A stretch of 64,000 bases of DNA from Collinsella aerofaciens (GCF_002736145.1 NZ_CP024160.1:1736001-1800000), one strand, 5' to 3'; positions 1 to 9,283 are shown, counted from the first letter of the stretch. Notes: a model not told the origin generated them from the letters alone. Program-made: numbers and translations.

Positions 1-92
1 CATCTTAACGCCCCGAGCGGACAAGGATATAGCCTAATCTCCATATCGGACTAAAATCATGGCAGCAAACCACCTTCTCATGCGAGGACTCT

Positions 93-1115
93 ATGACGGC
101 AAGCGACGCGACCGCGACAATTAAACAGGAAAATTCGGAGCCCAGTTTCGATAAAACGGCTCAGCGCATCCTCAATCTTTTCTTTGTGCTCAACAGCTCC
201 CCCGAACCGCTGACGACCGAGCAGATCGTCTTGGATTCCGACCTGGGATATGGCTCGGGCAACATCGACTCGGATAAGCGCAAGTTTCGGCGCGATCGTG
301 ACAAACTGCTCGAACGTGGCATCTTAATCAAGGAGGTTCGCCCCGCCGGTGCGCAGGAGACCGAGGAAAGCTCGTGGACAATCGACCGCGAGCACACGTT
401 TGCAGCAGGCGGCCTCATCACCGCAGACGACGCCGACATCCTACTCAACGCCATCGACCAGACGCTAGCGGCCGGCTCTTCCACCTTTGCCGCGCCGCTT
501 GCCGATATTCGCTCCAAAATTGCCTACCTCACCGGCATGTCGGCGGTGGACGAAGCACCGATCCGCCGCTCTCCCACCGTCGATGCGGTATGGAGCGCCT
601 TTGCCGAGCGATGCGCGCTGCGATTTTTATATCAGAACGGACGCGGCGAGCAGAAAGAGCGTACCGTCTGCGTCTACGGCATGTTCGAGCGCGAGGGCGT
701 GGCGTACTTCTGCGGCCTCGACAATGCCACCGACGACATCAGGACATTCCGCTGCGACCGTATCGTTCGCGCTTGGCGTCCTTCGAAGACCTACACCATC
801 CCTGCGGACTTCAACCTCAACGACTACCTGTTCTTTGAATTCGATTTTGCCGACCGACCGCCCGTTGCAGCCACGTTCTCATTCGCCCCTCAGACGCAGA
901 TCGATATGATCAACGGTCTCACGCGCGGGCGAGGTAAGCTCGCACACACCGATGCGGGATGGATCTGGACCGTTGACGTGCGCGACCTTGAAGCCGCCGC
1001 TTCATTTTGCATGGCCCACGCCATGGACGGCATGAGGCCCATGGCCCCCAAATCGCTCAAACAGGCGTGGAACCACCTCATCGAAAGGACGGTGCACGAG
1101 CATGCCCGTGCGTAA
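93..1115 (+). CDS. WYL-domain transcriptional regulator (first of a pair)
   Basis: Predicted DNA-binding regulator of 340 residues. Residues about 20-85 form a winged-helix segment and about 165-235 a WYL-type ligand-sensing domain: the strand ending GVAYFCGLD takes the place of the usual WYL strand, and RTFRCDRI matches the conserved Arg-rich segment after it. The ATG at 93 follows a GAGGA ribosome site. The next gene overlaps it by 14 bases and is also a WYL protein, so the two are translationally coupled and may act as a PafB/PafC-like heteromer; in actinobacteria PafBC controls DNA-damage genes. The DinG-type helicase next door is convergent, which fits a repair theme but does not prove it. 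Specific target unknown. Confidence 0.8.
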   Translation: MTASDATATIKQENSEPSFDKTAQRILNLFFVLNSSPEPLTTEQIVLDSDLGYGSGNIDSDKRKFRRDRDKLLERGILIKEVRPAGAQETEESSWTIDREHTFAAGGLITADDADILLNAIDQTLAAGSSTFAAPLADIRSKIAYLTGMSAVDEAPIRRSPTVDAVWSAFAERCALRFLYQNGRGEQKERTVCVYGMFEREGVAYFCGLDNATDDIRTFRCDRIVRAWRPSKTYTIPADFNLNDYLFFEFDFADRPPVAATFSFAPQTQIDMINGLTRGRGKLAHTDAGWIWTVDVRDLEAAASFCMAHAMDGMRPMAPKSLKQAWNHLIERTVHEHARA

Positions 1116-2019
1116 ACTCACCAGCGAGCAGAGGCTCTCGCGCGCCATCGACCTCATGGAGGCCCTCTACGCCGCCGGCGAGAACGGCATGACTCGAAAC
1201 GAGATTTGCAGTCGCTTTGACATCACGGGGGCGTCGCTCGACGAGATTCTCGAGATCGTCTCGACGCTCGCGGACCGAGAATCGGGTGCGCGTATCATCT
1301 GCGAATGCCACGGCGAGCGTGTGGTCCTCACCGGTGACGCCGGACGTGTGCTACCGTTGCGCTTGAGTGCCGCCGAGGGCGCCGTGCTCAACCACGAACT
1401 TGAATCGTTGGGGATCGAGCCGCAGACGGCAGCTCGGATTCGACACGCTCTTCTACCCGAAGAGCTCGGCTATAACCAGCGCGTCTTTGACACCGTCAAC
1501 CACGGGTCGCACTGGCAGCAGCTGAGCTGCGCCATTCAGGACGGCGTTCGCTGCCTCATCTCGTATCGTTCGATGGACGATGCACGGCCACGCGAGCGTC
1601 TGGTCGACCCCTTGCGCATTACGGCAAACGGCGACCAAACATACCTGATTGCCTGGGACATCGCAGTCGATGAGCAGCGCACCTATCGCATGGATAAAAT
1701 CGAGGGACTCACCTTGACGGAAGACTCCGTCGTGCCTCACGCACCGGACGTTGCATCCCTCCACGATTCCCTTGCCCGGACGCAGCGTAGCGCAAAGCTC
1801 TTGATGCCATTCGATATGGCGGAGCATCTGGACTGGGCCGGCATCACCCTCATCGAGCGCAGCGGGGCAGACATGGCAACGGTAACCGTGCATTACGGCT
1901 CCGAGCGTTGGCTACTGAGCCAGATAATCGCAGCGGGTGGAGCCATCCGCATCTTGGATGACCCCACCCTGTCAAAGCGTCTGTGCGATATGGCAAAAAC
2001 CCTCGTCTGTCCGCTTTAG
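1102..2019 (+). CDS. WYL-domain transcriptional regulator (second of a pair)
   Basis: Predicted regulator of 305 residues with an N-terminal helix-turn-helix (about residues 5-60) and a WYL domain around 145-215, seen as the strand QTYLIAWD followed by RTYRMDKIEGL. It starts inside the 3' end of the preceding WYL gene (14-base overlap), so the two are one operon. Its stop at 2019 overlaps the stop of the convergent helicase gene by a few bases, leaving no room for a terminator between them. The two-gene WYL arrangement resembles pafB-pafC, but the proteasome-accessory gene pafA is not in this window, so the PafC label is an analogy. Confidence 0.78.
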   Translation: MPVRKLTSEQRLSRAIDLMEALYAAGENGMTRNEICSRFDITGASLDEILEIVSTLADRESGARIICECHGERVVLTGDAGRVLPLRLSAAEGAVLNHELESLGIEPQTAARIRHALLPEELGYNQRVFDTVNHGSHWQQLSCAIQDGVRCLISYRSMDDARPRERLVDPLRITANGDQTYLIAWDIAVDEQRTYRMDKIEGLTLTEDSVVPHAPDVASLHDSLARTQRSAKLLMPFDMAEHLDWAGITLIERSGADMATVTVHYGSERWLLSQIIAAGGAIRILDDPTLSKRLCDMAKTLVCPL

Positions 2020-4910
2020 CGCCGCCGCTCGTGGCGTGCGCGCCACAGTTGCAGATAGTGACCGATCTGTGCCGATTCGATGCGCTGGTAGGAGCTCGTG
2101 GGCAGCGACGTTAAGAACTTCTTTCCGTAGCCCTTCGTCACCAGGCGCGGGTCGGCCAGAATCAGCACGCCGCAATCGGTCGACGAGCGGATAAGGCGGC
2201 CGGCCGCCTGCTTGACCTCGAGCACTGCCTCAGGCAGCGAATAGCGCGCCCAAGCGCGGTCTTCGCGCAGGTTGCGCTCGCACGAGAGCGGGTCCGTGGG
2301 GCTCGAGAACGGCAGCTTGGGAATGATGACGCAGCGCAGCGTCTCGCCGCTGGCGTCAAACCCCTCCCAGAAGGCCTTAAGCGCAAAAAGCGACGAGGTT
2401 GGCTCGTTGATAAACCGGTCGCGTAGGCGACGAGGAGATGAGTTGCGCTGCTGGCAGTTGAGCTCCAGACCCGCACGGGCCATCTTGGGCTCAACGCGGG
2501 CGTACAGGTCTTCCATGTCGCGCCGATTGGTGAACAACGTGAGCACCGATCCGCCCATGGCAAGATGGGCGTCGACCAGCACGCGCTCGAGCGCCGTAAG
2601 ATAGCTCTCACGATCGCGCGGATCGGGGATATCGCCCGCAACGACTACAGCCATGTTCGAATCGAAGTCGTAGCTCGAGTCCAAGTGCAGTGATGAGGAT
2701 GTTGAAGCACCGATGCGATCGAGGCCGACCGCGTGGTTAAAGTGTTCAAAGCTTTTGGACACCGTCATGGTCGCCGAGGCAAAGATAGCCGTGTGAACCT
2801 CGGGCAGCCACTCGGTTGCCAAGGCCTCGCCAATGTCGATGCGCTCTGCGGTCATAGACTCTCCGCCGGCACGCAGCCTGCGATTGACCTGCAGCGAATA
2901 CACGTAGTGTTCATCGGTACCATCAATGATGAGCTTGAGGTTCTCGGCCAGCTCGTGCAGGCGGCGCGAGATATCACCCAGGTCGACAACAACCTCTGGC
3001 TTGTCGGCGGCGACGGCTTGCACCAGCGCGTCGACGCTCTTGTCAGCTTGTTCCAATGCGTCGATGCCAGTGTAGGCCGACGGTAAGAAATCATGCCAGT
3101 CGTCAGATTCGCGCAGCTCGGGGCCAATCCATAGATTGGCATTGTCATAGCCCCCACGGGCACGGCGACCGAGCTCGCGAACGCCATCGAACACGCCGGC
3201 GATCGCCATGCTCGCGCGCGCAACCGTCGACGTCGCCTTGGCAGTAAGGCCCAGATAGAGCGTAGAGCCCTCGGAGGTTGCCAAATCACGGGAAACCTGG
3301 CTTAGCGCGCCGGTGCTCGAGCCACCCAGACGCTCAAACAGAACGCGTGATTCGTCCGCCGACACCACACGCGCCCACTGACGGCGCGCCTCGCGCTCGA
3401 TGGAATGGGCCTCGTCGATTACCCAATGACGAATCGGAGGCAAAATCCTGCCCTCGGCCGCGACGTTGCGGAACAGCAGGGAATGGTTGGTGACCACCAC
3501 ATCGGCATGCGCCGCACGACGGCGAGCGCCGTGGACCAAACATTTATCAGGGAAAAACGGGCAGAGGCGACGAGCACACTCGCGCGAGGCCGTCGTAAAG
3601 TCGGGACGGTTGACGCTGCGCCACCGAATGCCGAGCGAGTCGAGGTCGCCATCGGCTGATTGGCAGACGTACGCCATAATGACCGCGACCGCCGTGAGCG
3701 TGTCCGCCGGATCGCGCTTGGTGGTAATCTCGACCTGGCCGCGGCTCATGCGCTCAAGCTTGCGCAGGCACGGATAGTGGTCATACCCCTTGAGAGCGCA
3801 AAATGACAGACCACCGTCCAGTTGCTCGGCAAGTTTTGGCAGCTCATGGTACATGAGCTGGTCGGCAAGATTGTTCGATTTGGTCGCAATACCAACCGTG
3901 ATGTTGTTACGGCGTGCTGCCTCGGCAAAAGGCACCAGATAGGCCATCGATTTGCCGACGCCTGTGCCTGCCTCAATTACTCGATGAGTGCCCGTGACCA
4001 GCGCATCGCGGACCTCGAGCGCCATCGCGATCTGCTCATCACGCGGCTCGTAGGTGGGATACATGCGATTGACCAGGCCACCTGGCGCATAGTCTGCCTC
4101 AATCTCCTCACGACTCGGCATCTTGAGAACCGGCAGTTCATCGGCGTCCACCCGATCGTCGGCGCGATCGGCCTTGAGAACGTCAGCACGAGCGGCGCTG
4201 AGAGAGAAGATAGAACCAGGGTTCTGCCCTGCCAAGAATGAGAAGATAGGACGATAGGACCAAGGCACGTCCGGATGCATGTCGGCTAGGCGCGCCATGA
4301 GGCCCTGGGGCAAGTCGGTGAGCGCCACGAGCAACACGCGCCATACGCCACACAGGGCGTCGACATCGGCATTGGCACGGTGTGATACCGAGTCGCAGCC
4401 AAACAGATCGGCCATAAAAGACAGCTTGTGCGAGGCCAGGCGCGGAAGCGCGATGCGCGACAGCGCCAGCGAATCGATCCAAATATCGCTCACGTTGACG
4501 CCGCCTTTGACCGACTCGATAAACGAGCGGTCGAACGTGGCGTTGTGTGCGATCACCGGGCAGCCACCGACAAAATCGGCGAGAGCGGCGACGGCCTCAA
4601 CCGCCGACGGGGCATCTGCCACATCGGCATTTGTAATGCTCGTGAGCTCGGTAATCTCGGCGGGAATCAGCTGCTTGGGATGCACGAAGGTATCGAAGCG
4701 GTCGACGATCTCGCGGCCCGAAAGACGGGCCGCCGAGATCTCGATCAGCTCGTTGTCCTGCACCGAAAGACCCGTGGTCTCGGTATCGAGGACAATCACA
4801 TCTTCCTCGATAAGGCCGAAGGACTGCGTTTTGGCGCGGTCGGCAAGCGTGGCATAGGAGTCGATGACAAACTGCGGCGTTCCTGACGAAACCGCGTCCT
4901 CGATTAGCAT
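2016..4910 (-). CDS. DinG-family ATP-dependent helicase with DnaQ-like exonuclease domain
   Basis: Large fusion (964 residues). Residues about 38-205 are a DEDDh 3'-5' exonuclease domain, with LDTETTG at 41-47 and a later SHRANADVDAL motif carrying the catalytic His/Asp. The rest is an XPD/DinG-type superfamily 2 helicase: Walker A EAGTGVGKS near residue 315, DEAH box VIDEAHSIE near 495, and motif VI QAAGRLIRS near 903. Four cysteines between motifs I and II (in HYPCLRK, RECARRLC and DKCL) fit the 4Fe-4S cluster of this family. Expected role: unwinding or trimming of damaged DNA in the cytoplasm. Firmicute DinG has the same exonuclease fusion. The ATG at 4910 overlaps the upstream ddl gene by 7 bases, so the two are co-transcribed. 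Confidence 0.88.
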   Translation of the reverse strand: MLIEDAVSSGTPQFVIDSYATLADRAKTQSFGLIEEDVIVLDTETTGLSVQDNELIEISAARLSGREIVDRFDTFVHPKQLIPAEITELTSITNADVADAPSAVEAVAALADFVGGCPVIAHNATFDRSFIESVKGGVNVSDIWIDSLALSRIALPRLASHKLSFMADLFGCDSVSHRANADVDALCGVWRVLLVALTDLPQGLMARLADMHPDVPWSYRPIFSFLAGQNPGSIFSLSAARADVLKADRADDRVDADELPVLKMPSREEIEADYAPGGLVNRMYPTYEPRDEQIAMALEVRDALVTGTHRVIEAGTGVGKSMAYLVPFAEAARRNNITVGIATKSNNLADQLMYHELPKLAEQLDGGLSFCALKGYDHYPCLRKLERMSRGQVEITTKRDPADTLTAVAVIMAYVCQSADGDLDSLGIRWRSVNRPDFTTASRECARRLCPFFPDKCLVHGARRRAAHADVVVTNHSLLFRNVAAEGRILPPIRHWVIDEAHSIEREARRQWARVVSADESRVLFERLGGSSTGALSQVSRDLATSEGSTLYLGLTAKATSTVARASMAIAGVFDGVRELGRRARGGYDNANLWIGPELRESDDWHDFLPSAYTGIDALEQADKSVDALVQAVAADKPEVVVDLGDISRRLHELAENLKLIIDGTDEHYVYSLQVNRRLRAGGESMTAERIDIGEALATEWLPEVHTAIFASATMTVSKSFEHFNHAVGLDRIGASTSSSLHLDSSYDFDSNMAVVVAGDIPDPRDRESYLTALERVLVDAHLAMGGSVLTLFTNRRDMEDLYARVEPKMARAGLELNCQQRNSSPRRLRDRFINEPTSSLFALKAFWEGFDASGETLRCVIIPKLPFSSPTDPLSCERNLREDRAWARYSLPEAVLEVKQAAGRLIRSSTDCGVLILADPRLVTKGYGKKFLTSLPTSSYQRIESAQIGHYLQLWRARHERRR

Positions 4911-5869
4911 GCAATGCCCGCTCGACGAAGGCCCATACGGATCAGGCTGTCACAGACCTGCGGGAACGTCATGTCGTCGGTGTGGCGGATCTCATCCGGA
5001 TACAGCGACGTATCGGTCATTCCGGGAATGGTATTGGTCTCGAGGATAACGGGGCCGTCCTCACTCACAATAAAGTCGCTGCGCGAGATGCCCAGGCAAC
5101 CGAGGGCCTTGTGAGCGGCGCAGGCAAGCTCCTGAGCGCGAGCGTAATTCTCGGGTGAAATCTGCGCCGGAATGCGATGGATGTCCGTAGGGTCAACATA
5201 CTTCACGTCCAGATTGTAGAACTCGCAGTCCTCGGGCTTACGAATCTCGACAATCGGCAGGGCGCGCACGTCATCTTCGCCGTATACGCCGACGGTGATC
5301 TCGGTACCCTCGATGCACTTCTCGACCAGCACTTTGTCGCCGTACTCAAACGCCTTGGCGATTGCCGCGGGCAGCTCGGAGGGCTCATGGACCAGGGAAA
5401 TGCCATAGCTGGAACCGTTGACGGCCGGCTTCACAAAGCAGCGCTCGCCACAAACCTCGACGATATGATCGATATCGACTTCGTCGCCCACCTCGAGCGC
5501 AAGGCCGGGGGCAATGGGAATGCCCGCCTTGACGTATAGGAGCTTAGAGACCTCCTTGTCGGCACCGCAGGCGCTGGCAAGTACGCCCGAGGCCGTGTAG
5601 GGGATACCCAGGGTCTCCATGGCACCCTGCATGGCGCCATCCTCACCGCCGGCGCCGTGCATGGCGATAAATGCCACATCGAATCCGCTGGTCGCCATGG
5701 TTACCATAAAGTCATCAGCGGCCGTGTCAAGCAGCTCCACCGAGGTGTAGCCGGCTTCCTTCAGTGCCACCACAACGTTCTTTCCCGAATCGAGCGAGAT
5801 CTCGCGCTCGGCGGAATGACCGCCCGCCAAGACCGCTACGTGCATGTTCTCTAGGCTTTTACCCGGCAT
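4904..5869 (-). CDS. ddl: D-alanine--D-alanine ligase
   Basis: ATP-grasp ligase that joins two D-alanines for the peptidoglycan stem peptide. Its 321 residues match the family length. Visible features: N-terminal VAVLAGGHSAEREISL, the segment GIPYTASGV, the central CFVKPAVNGSSYGI lysine strand, and the C-terminal metal-binding strand VILETNTIPGMT. The omega loop reads FYNLDVKY and keeps the Tyr typical of D-Ala-D-Ala rather than D-Ala-D-Lac ligases, which argues against intrinsic vancomycin resistance through this enzyme. Start chosen at the ATG preceded by AGGAGG; a second ATG lies eight codons in. It overlaps the downstream helicase gene by 7 bases. Confidence 0.93.
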   Translation of the reverse strand: MPGKSLENMHVAVLAGGHSAEREISLDSGKNVVVALKEAGYTSVELLDTAADDFMVTMATSGFDVAFIAMHGAGGEDGAMQGAMETLGIPYTASGVLASACGADKEVSKLLYVKAGIPIAPGLALEVGDEVDIDHIVEVCGERCFVKPAVNGSSYGISLVHEPSELPAAIAKAFEYGDKVLVEKCIEGTEITVGVYGEDDVRALPIVEIRKPEDCEFYNLDVKYVDPTDIHRIPAQISPENYARAQELACAAHKALGCLGISRSDFIVSEDGPVILETNTIPGMTDTSLYPDEIRHTDDMTFPQVCDSLIRMGLRRAGIAC

Positions 5870-5954
5870 GGGCAGACTCCTCCTCTATAATTTCTGCAGC
5901 TGATACCATATTGTAGCGATACCCTCTACGTTTCCCCAAAATCGAAAGGCTTCC

Positions 5955-7007
5955 ATGAATCCCAGGACTAAATCTCAGGACATTCGCGACTTGAGCCAAA
6001 ACGATATTCGCGAGCTCGTGGCCGAACTTGGCCAGCCCGCCTTCCGCGCGAAGCAGCTCATCGAATGGGTCTTTGAGAAGAACGTTTGTTCGTTTGACGA
6101 TATGACCAACCTTCCCAAGGCTTTCCGTGAGCAGCTTAAAGAGGCTTTTGCCTTTGATACGCCGACTGAACTCACCAAGCAGGTTTCCAAAGATGGCTCG
6201 CGCAAGTATCTGCTCGAGTACCACGATGGCATTTCCGTCGAGACTGTCGGCATGCCCCGTCGTAACAAGCTTTCTGTCTGCGTTTCCACCCAGGCAGGCT
6301 GCGGCATGGGCTGCGCCTTTTGCGCTACCGGTCTCAACGGCCTCAAGCGCTCTCTGACCGCTCAAGAGATCGTCGACCAGGTGCTTCATGTATCCAACGA
6401 CTTTGGCGAGCGTGCCACAAGCGTTGTCTTCATGGGCCAGGGCGAGCCGTTTGCCAACTACAACGAGGTTCTCAAGGCATTGCGTATCCTAAACGACCCC
6501 GATGGCATCGGTATCGGCGCTCGTCACCTCACCGTCTCTACCAGCGGCGTTATTCCCGGTATTCGCAAATTTGCCGATATCCCCGAGCAGTTCACTCTTG
6601 CAGTTTCCCTGCATTCCGCCATCCAGTCGACGCGCAATAAGCTCATGCCCGGTGTTAAGAAGTACACGCTGCTTCGCCTTCACGAGGCGCTTCAGCTCTA
6701 CACCGAGAAGACTGGCCGCCGCCCGACCTATGAGTATGCCATGATCGAAGGCGTCAACGATACGAATCCCGAGATGCAGGCGCTCTGCGACTTCTGCGAG
6801 GGAACGCTGTGCCACGTTAACCTCATTCAGCTTAACGACATCGAGGGCAGCCCGCTCAAGCCGTCGCCGATTCATAAGGTTGAGGATCTTCAGCGTCGTC
6901 TTGAGTCCCGTGGCATCGAGACCACGATTCGTAACTCCCGTGGTAACGATATTGACGCTGCTTGCGGGCAGCTGAAGCAGCGCTTCAAAGTTCAGAAGAA
7001 CGCATAG
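5955..7007 (+). CDS. rlmN: 23S rRNA (adenine2503-C2)-methyltransferase RlmN
   Basis: Radical-SAM methyltransferase that places the C2 methyl group on A2503 of 23S rRNA (and A37 of some tRNAs) by the ping-pong mechanism. The 350 residues match the family. The cluster motif appears as CGMGCAFCATG (CxxxCxxC), and the C-terminal GNDIDAACGQL carries the second conserved mechanistic cysteine. AAAGG precedes the ATG. It runs against its neighbours on both sides (ddl and parB are on the minus strand) and is a single-gene unit ending in a strong terminator. Confidence 0.95.
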   Translation: MNPRTKSQDIRDLSQNDIRELVAELGQPAFRAKQLIEWVFEKNVCSFDDMTNLPKAFREQLKEAFAFDTPTELTKQVSKDGSRKYLLEYHDGISVETVGMPRRNKLSVCVSTQAGCGMGCAFCATGLNGLKRSLTAQEIVDQVLHVSNDFGERATSVVFMGQGEPFANYNEVLKALRILNDPDGIGIGARHLTVSTSGVIPGIRKFADIPEQFTLAVSLHSAIQSTRNKLMPGVKKYTLLRLHEALQLYTEKTGRRPTYEYAMIEGVNDTNPEMQALCDFCEGTLCHVNLIQLNDIEGSPLKPSPIHKVEDLQRRLESRGIETTIRNSRGNDIDAACGQLKQRFKVQKNA

Positions 7008-7025
7008 GGGAGTCGCACCCCAAAA

Positions 7026-7041
7026 CGTTTCATGTGAAACA
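7026..7041. promoter_or_regulatory. Degenerate parS-like site
   Basis: A 16-bp near-palindrome, CGTTTCATGTGAAACA, differing from the perfect parS copies upstream of parA at the first base and at one central base (CATGTG for CACGTG). It sits between rlmN and its terminator, about 2.2 kb from the main parS cluster. It could be a weak ParB loading site. Confidence 0.5.
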
Positions 7042-7047
7042 TCGAAC

Positions 7048-7085
7048 GGCCCCGGTTGCAGGATATGCAACCGGGGCCATTTCAT
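7048..7085 (+). terminator. rlmN terminator
   Basis: Perfect 13-bp stem (7048-7060 with 7066-7078), five-base loop, followed by a T-rich tail. It lies about 40 bases after the rlmN stop. Confidence 0.85.
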
Positions 7086-7142
7086 TTATTGACCTCAATT
7101 TTGGACCAGCTGCTACCTTTCCCATTTTTTACGGACAAAATA

Positions 7143-7178
7143 AGGGGCCCTTGTCTCATGAATCAGACAAGGGCCCCT
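7143..7178 (-). terminator. Terminator of the parA-parB-small membrane protein unit
   Basis: Perfect 14-bp stem (7143-7156 with 7165-7178). Read on the minus strand the stem is followed by TTATTTTG, so it ends minus-strand transcription; the A-rich opposite flank could let it work weakly in the other direction. Confidence 0.8.
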
Positions 7179-7206
7179 CAAAATATGCAGGGTAATTGTT
7201 AGGTAC

Positions 7207-7461
7207 CTAATAGCCTACATTTTCCCATTGGTTGCTAACCCAACCTTGATTAATCTTAGGATTTTTCGTTACCTGAGCAGTCCGCATGGCAACATCTTCT
7301 GTCATAACATCCATTTTCTTCTTGGATGTATCAACGATATCTTGCGCGCCACGAAGCAAACGACCTCGAAGTTCATCGTCTGTCGCGATCTTATAGCCAG
7401 CAAAGGCACCAGCCGCGACAGTCGTCGCCAATGCAATTGCAGTAAAAATCTTATTCCTCAT
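7207..7461 (-). CDS. Small YtxH-like membrane-anchored protein
   Basis: Unrecognised 84-residue protein. Residues about 5-25 (IFTAIALATTVAAGAFAGYK) form a membrane anchor, and the remainder is a charged, probably helical soluble part (LRGRLLRGAQDIVDTSKKK). This layout resembles YtxH-domain proteins but the match is weak. The start is placed at the second ATG (7461), giving an 11-base overlap with the end of parB; a farther upstream ATG at 7479 is possible. As the last gene of the par unit it may be co-expressed with chromosome segregation genes. Codon use is AT-richer than in most of the window, as in parA, parB and rsmG. Confidence 0.6.
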   Translation of the reverse strand: MRNKIFTAIALATTVAAGAFAGYKIATDDELRGRLLRGAQDIVDTSKKKMDVMTEDVAMRTAQVTKNPKINQGWVSNQWENVGY

Positions 7462-8356
7462 CTTGGCCACCTTGATCAAACTGAATCATTTCACCAAGAA
7501 TACGAGAGAGCTCTTCCTCGTCTTTAAACTCAATCTCAATCTTATTCTTTCCACGCGAACTCTTCACGCGCACGTTGGTATTAAATACCTGACGAAGTAC
7601 ACGCGCAGCCTTTTTAAAAGACTGAGGCGTTGCAGGCCGCGGCGTCTTAGGTGTCTCTCCGGCAGAAAACAATGGAGCAAGATTTTCTGTCGCTCTTACG
7701 GAAAGGCCCTCCGCAACAACCTTCTCTGCAAGTCGAATTCGAGCATCCTCATAGGGAACTGCAAGAATCGCACGTGCGTGACCAGCAGTAAGTTTACCCT
7801 CAAAAATCATCTGCTGAACTTCTTCGGGGAGATCGAGAAGGCGCAGCGAGTTTGTAATTGCAGAGCGTGACTTGCTTACGGCCTTCGACAATGCCTCCTG
7901 GGTCATACCGCTAGCATCGATGAGCTGGCGATAGCCCTTAGCCTCTTCGACGGGATTCAGATCAGAACGCTGAAGGTTTTCGATAAGAGCAAGAGCGAGC
8001 ATTTCCTCATCATTAACTTCCTTAATGATGACAGGCAGTTCCTCAAGACCAGCAAGCTTTGACGCCTGGTAACGACGCTCACCAGCGATGATCTCATAGC
8101 CGTTTCCATGCTTGCGAACCAAGAGCGGCTGCAAAACGCCATGTTCTTGGATTGACTCGCTCAACTCGCGAAGTTCAGTTTCATTAAAGTGAATTCGCGG
8201 TTGATTAGGGTTGGGAACGATATCCTCAATAGGTAGTTTTGTTTCAGATGCGGCATTTGAAGCAGATGCAGCGGAACCACCGGTCTCATACTCGGCCTCA
8301 GAGACCAAAGCATTGAGTCCACGCCCCAATCCGCCACGTTTCTTTGCACTAGGCAC
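7451..8356 (-). CDS. parB: Chromosome partitioning protein ParB (Spo0J family)
   Basis: CTP-dependent DNA clamp that loads at parS and spreads along the origin region, working with ParA and SMC in chromosome segregation. The 301 residues include the CTPase motif GERRYQA, the ENLQRSDLNPVEEA segment, a helix-turn-helix (TQEALSKAVSKSRSAITNSLRLL) that reads parS, and a C-terminal dimerisation region. Its start overlaps the parA stop by 8 bases. Three perfect parS sequences lie just upstream of parA. Confidence 0.95.
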   Translation of the reverse strand: MPSAKKRGGLGRGLNALVSEAEYETGGSAASASNAASETKLPIEDIVPNPNQPRIHFNETELRELSESIQEHGVLQPLLVRKHGNGYEIIAGERRYQASKLAGLEELPVIIKEVNDEEMLALALIENLQRSDLNPVEEAKGYRQLIDASGMTQEALSKAVSKSRSAITNSLRLLDLPEEVQQMIFEGKLTAGHARAILAVPYEDARIRLAEKVVAEGLSVRATENLAPLFSAGETPKTPRPATPQSFKKAARVLRQVFNTNVRVKSSRGKNKIEIEFKDEEELSRILGEMIQFDQGGQDEE

Positions 8357-9149
8357 GCTTGATCACCTCTTTTGCAAGGTTCATATACGCTTTTGCACCC
8401 TTGTTTTGAGGTGCATAGGTAATTACCGGTTCTCCAAAAGACGGAGCTTCAGAGATTTTAACCGTACGGGGAATCAGCGTCTTAAACGCCTTATCACCAA
8501 AGTACGATTGAACTTCCTCAACAACCTGATTCGACAAAGAAGTACGTGAGTCATACATGGTCATAAGCACGCCATAGGTGTCTAAGCCCTTGTTCAGACG
8601 TGATTTGACCATCTTCATTGACTCAAGCAGCTTCGTAACGCCCTCAAGTGCGTAATACTCACACTGGATTGGAATCAAAACGCTATCTGCTGCGGTCAAG
8701 GCATTGATAGTAAGCAGGCCGAGCGAAGGAGGACAGTCAATGAAAATAAAATCGAACTCGTCCTGAATCGGCTCAAGCAAATCTTTGAGGCGGGTTTCAC
8801 GAGCAATTGCGCTTACGAGCTCAATTTCGGCACCTGCAAGCTGAATCGTAGCTGGAATTACGAATACCTTTTTGCAATTTGTATCAAGAACAAGCGATTC
8901 TGCCGGCACATCATTCAACAATGCATCATAGATGCAGTGATCAAGGTCTTCTTTTTCAATACCAAATCCACTGGTGCTGTTTCCCTGCGGATCAAAATCG
9001 ACAATCAGTGTCTTACGACCCTGCTCACCCAGTGCTGCTGCAAGGTTTACAGCCGTCGTTGACTTTCCGACGCCGCCTTTTTGATTGATGATTGCAATGA
9101 TACGCGTGTCTTTTGCGCTCTTAGAACGCTTAACGTCGCGAAATCCCAC
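8349..9149 (-). CDS. parA: Chromosome partitioning ATPase ParA (Soj)
   Basis: Deviant-Walker ATPase (266 residues) that binds DNA non-specifically as an ATP dimer and forms the gradient along which ParB-parS complexes move. The motif KGGVGKST near residue 25 has the signature lysine, and FIFIDCPPSLGLLT is the Walker A' region. GTG start with an AGGAGGG ribosome site close upstream. The N-terminal extension of about 15 basic residues before the first strand is short but present. It is transcribed toward parB. The promoter probably overlaps the parS array, which could allow autoregulation by ParB. Confidence 0.95.
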   Translation of the reverse strand: MGFRDVKRSKSAKDTRIIAIINQKGGVGKSTTAVNLAAALGEQGRKTLIVDFDPQGNSTSGFGIEKEDLDHCIYDALLNDVPAESLVLDTNCKKVFVIPATIQLAGAEIELVSAIARETRLKDLLEPIQDEFDFIFIDCPPSLGLLTINALTAADSVLIPIQCEYYALEGVTKLLESMKMVKSRLNKGLDTYGVLMTMYDSRTSLSNQVVEEVQSYFGDKAFKTLIPRTVKISEAPSFGEPVITYAPQNKGAKAYMNLAKEVIKRA

Positions 9150-9188
9150 GGTCCCTCCTGGTGTGTATTAAAGCTGTCAAACGGAGGA

Positions 9189-9204
9189 TGTTTCACGTGA
9201 AACA
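9189..9204. promoter_or_regulatory. parS site 1
   Basis: Perfect 16-bp palindrome TGTTTCACGTGAAACA, matching the bacterial parS consensus. First of three identical copies in the gap between parA and rsmG. Confidence 0.93.
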
Positions 9205-9227
9205 TTCCGATTCGATATCAACCGCCA

Positions 9228-9243
9228 TGTTTCACGTGAAACA
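9228..9243. promoter_or_regulatory. parS site 2
   Basis: Identical 16-bp copy, starting exactly 39 bp after the first one. Confidence 0.93.
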
Positions 9244-9266
9244 CTGCAAGTTGTTAGTATCCATTA

Positions 9267-9282
9267 TGTTTCACGTGAAACA
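9267..9282. promoter_or_regulatory. parS site 3
   Basis: Third identical copy, again 39 bp from the previous one; it ends one base before the last base of the rsmG stop codon. Confidence 0.93.
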
Positions 9283-9283
9283 T

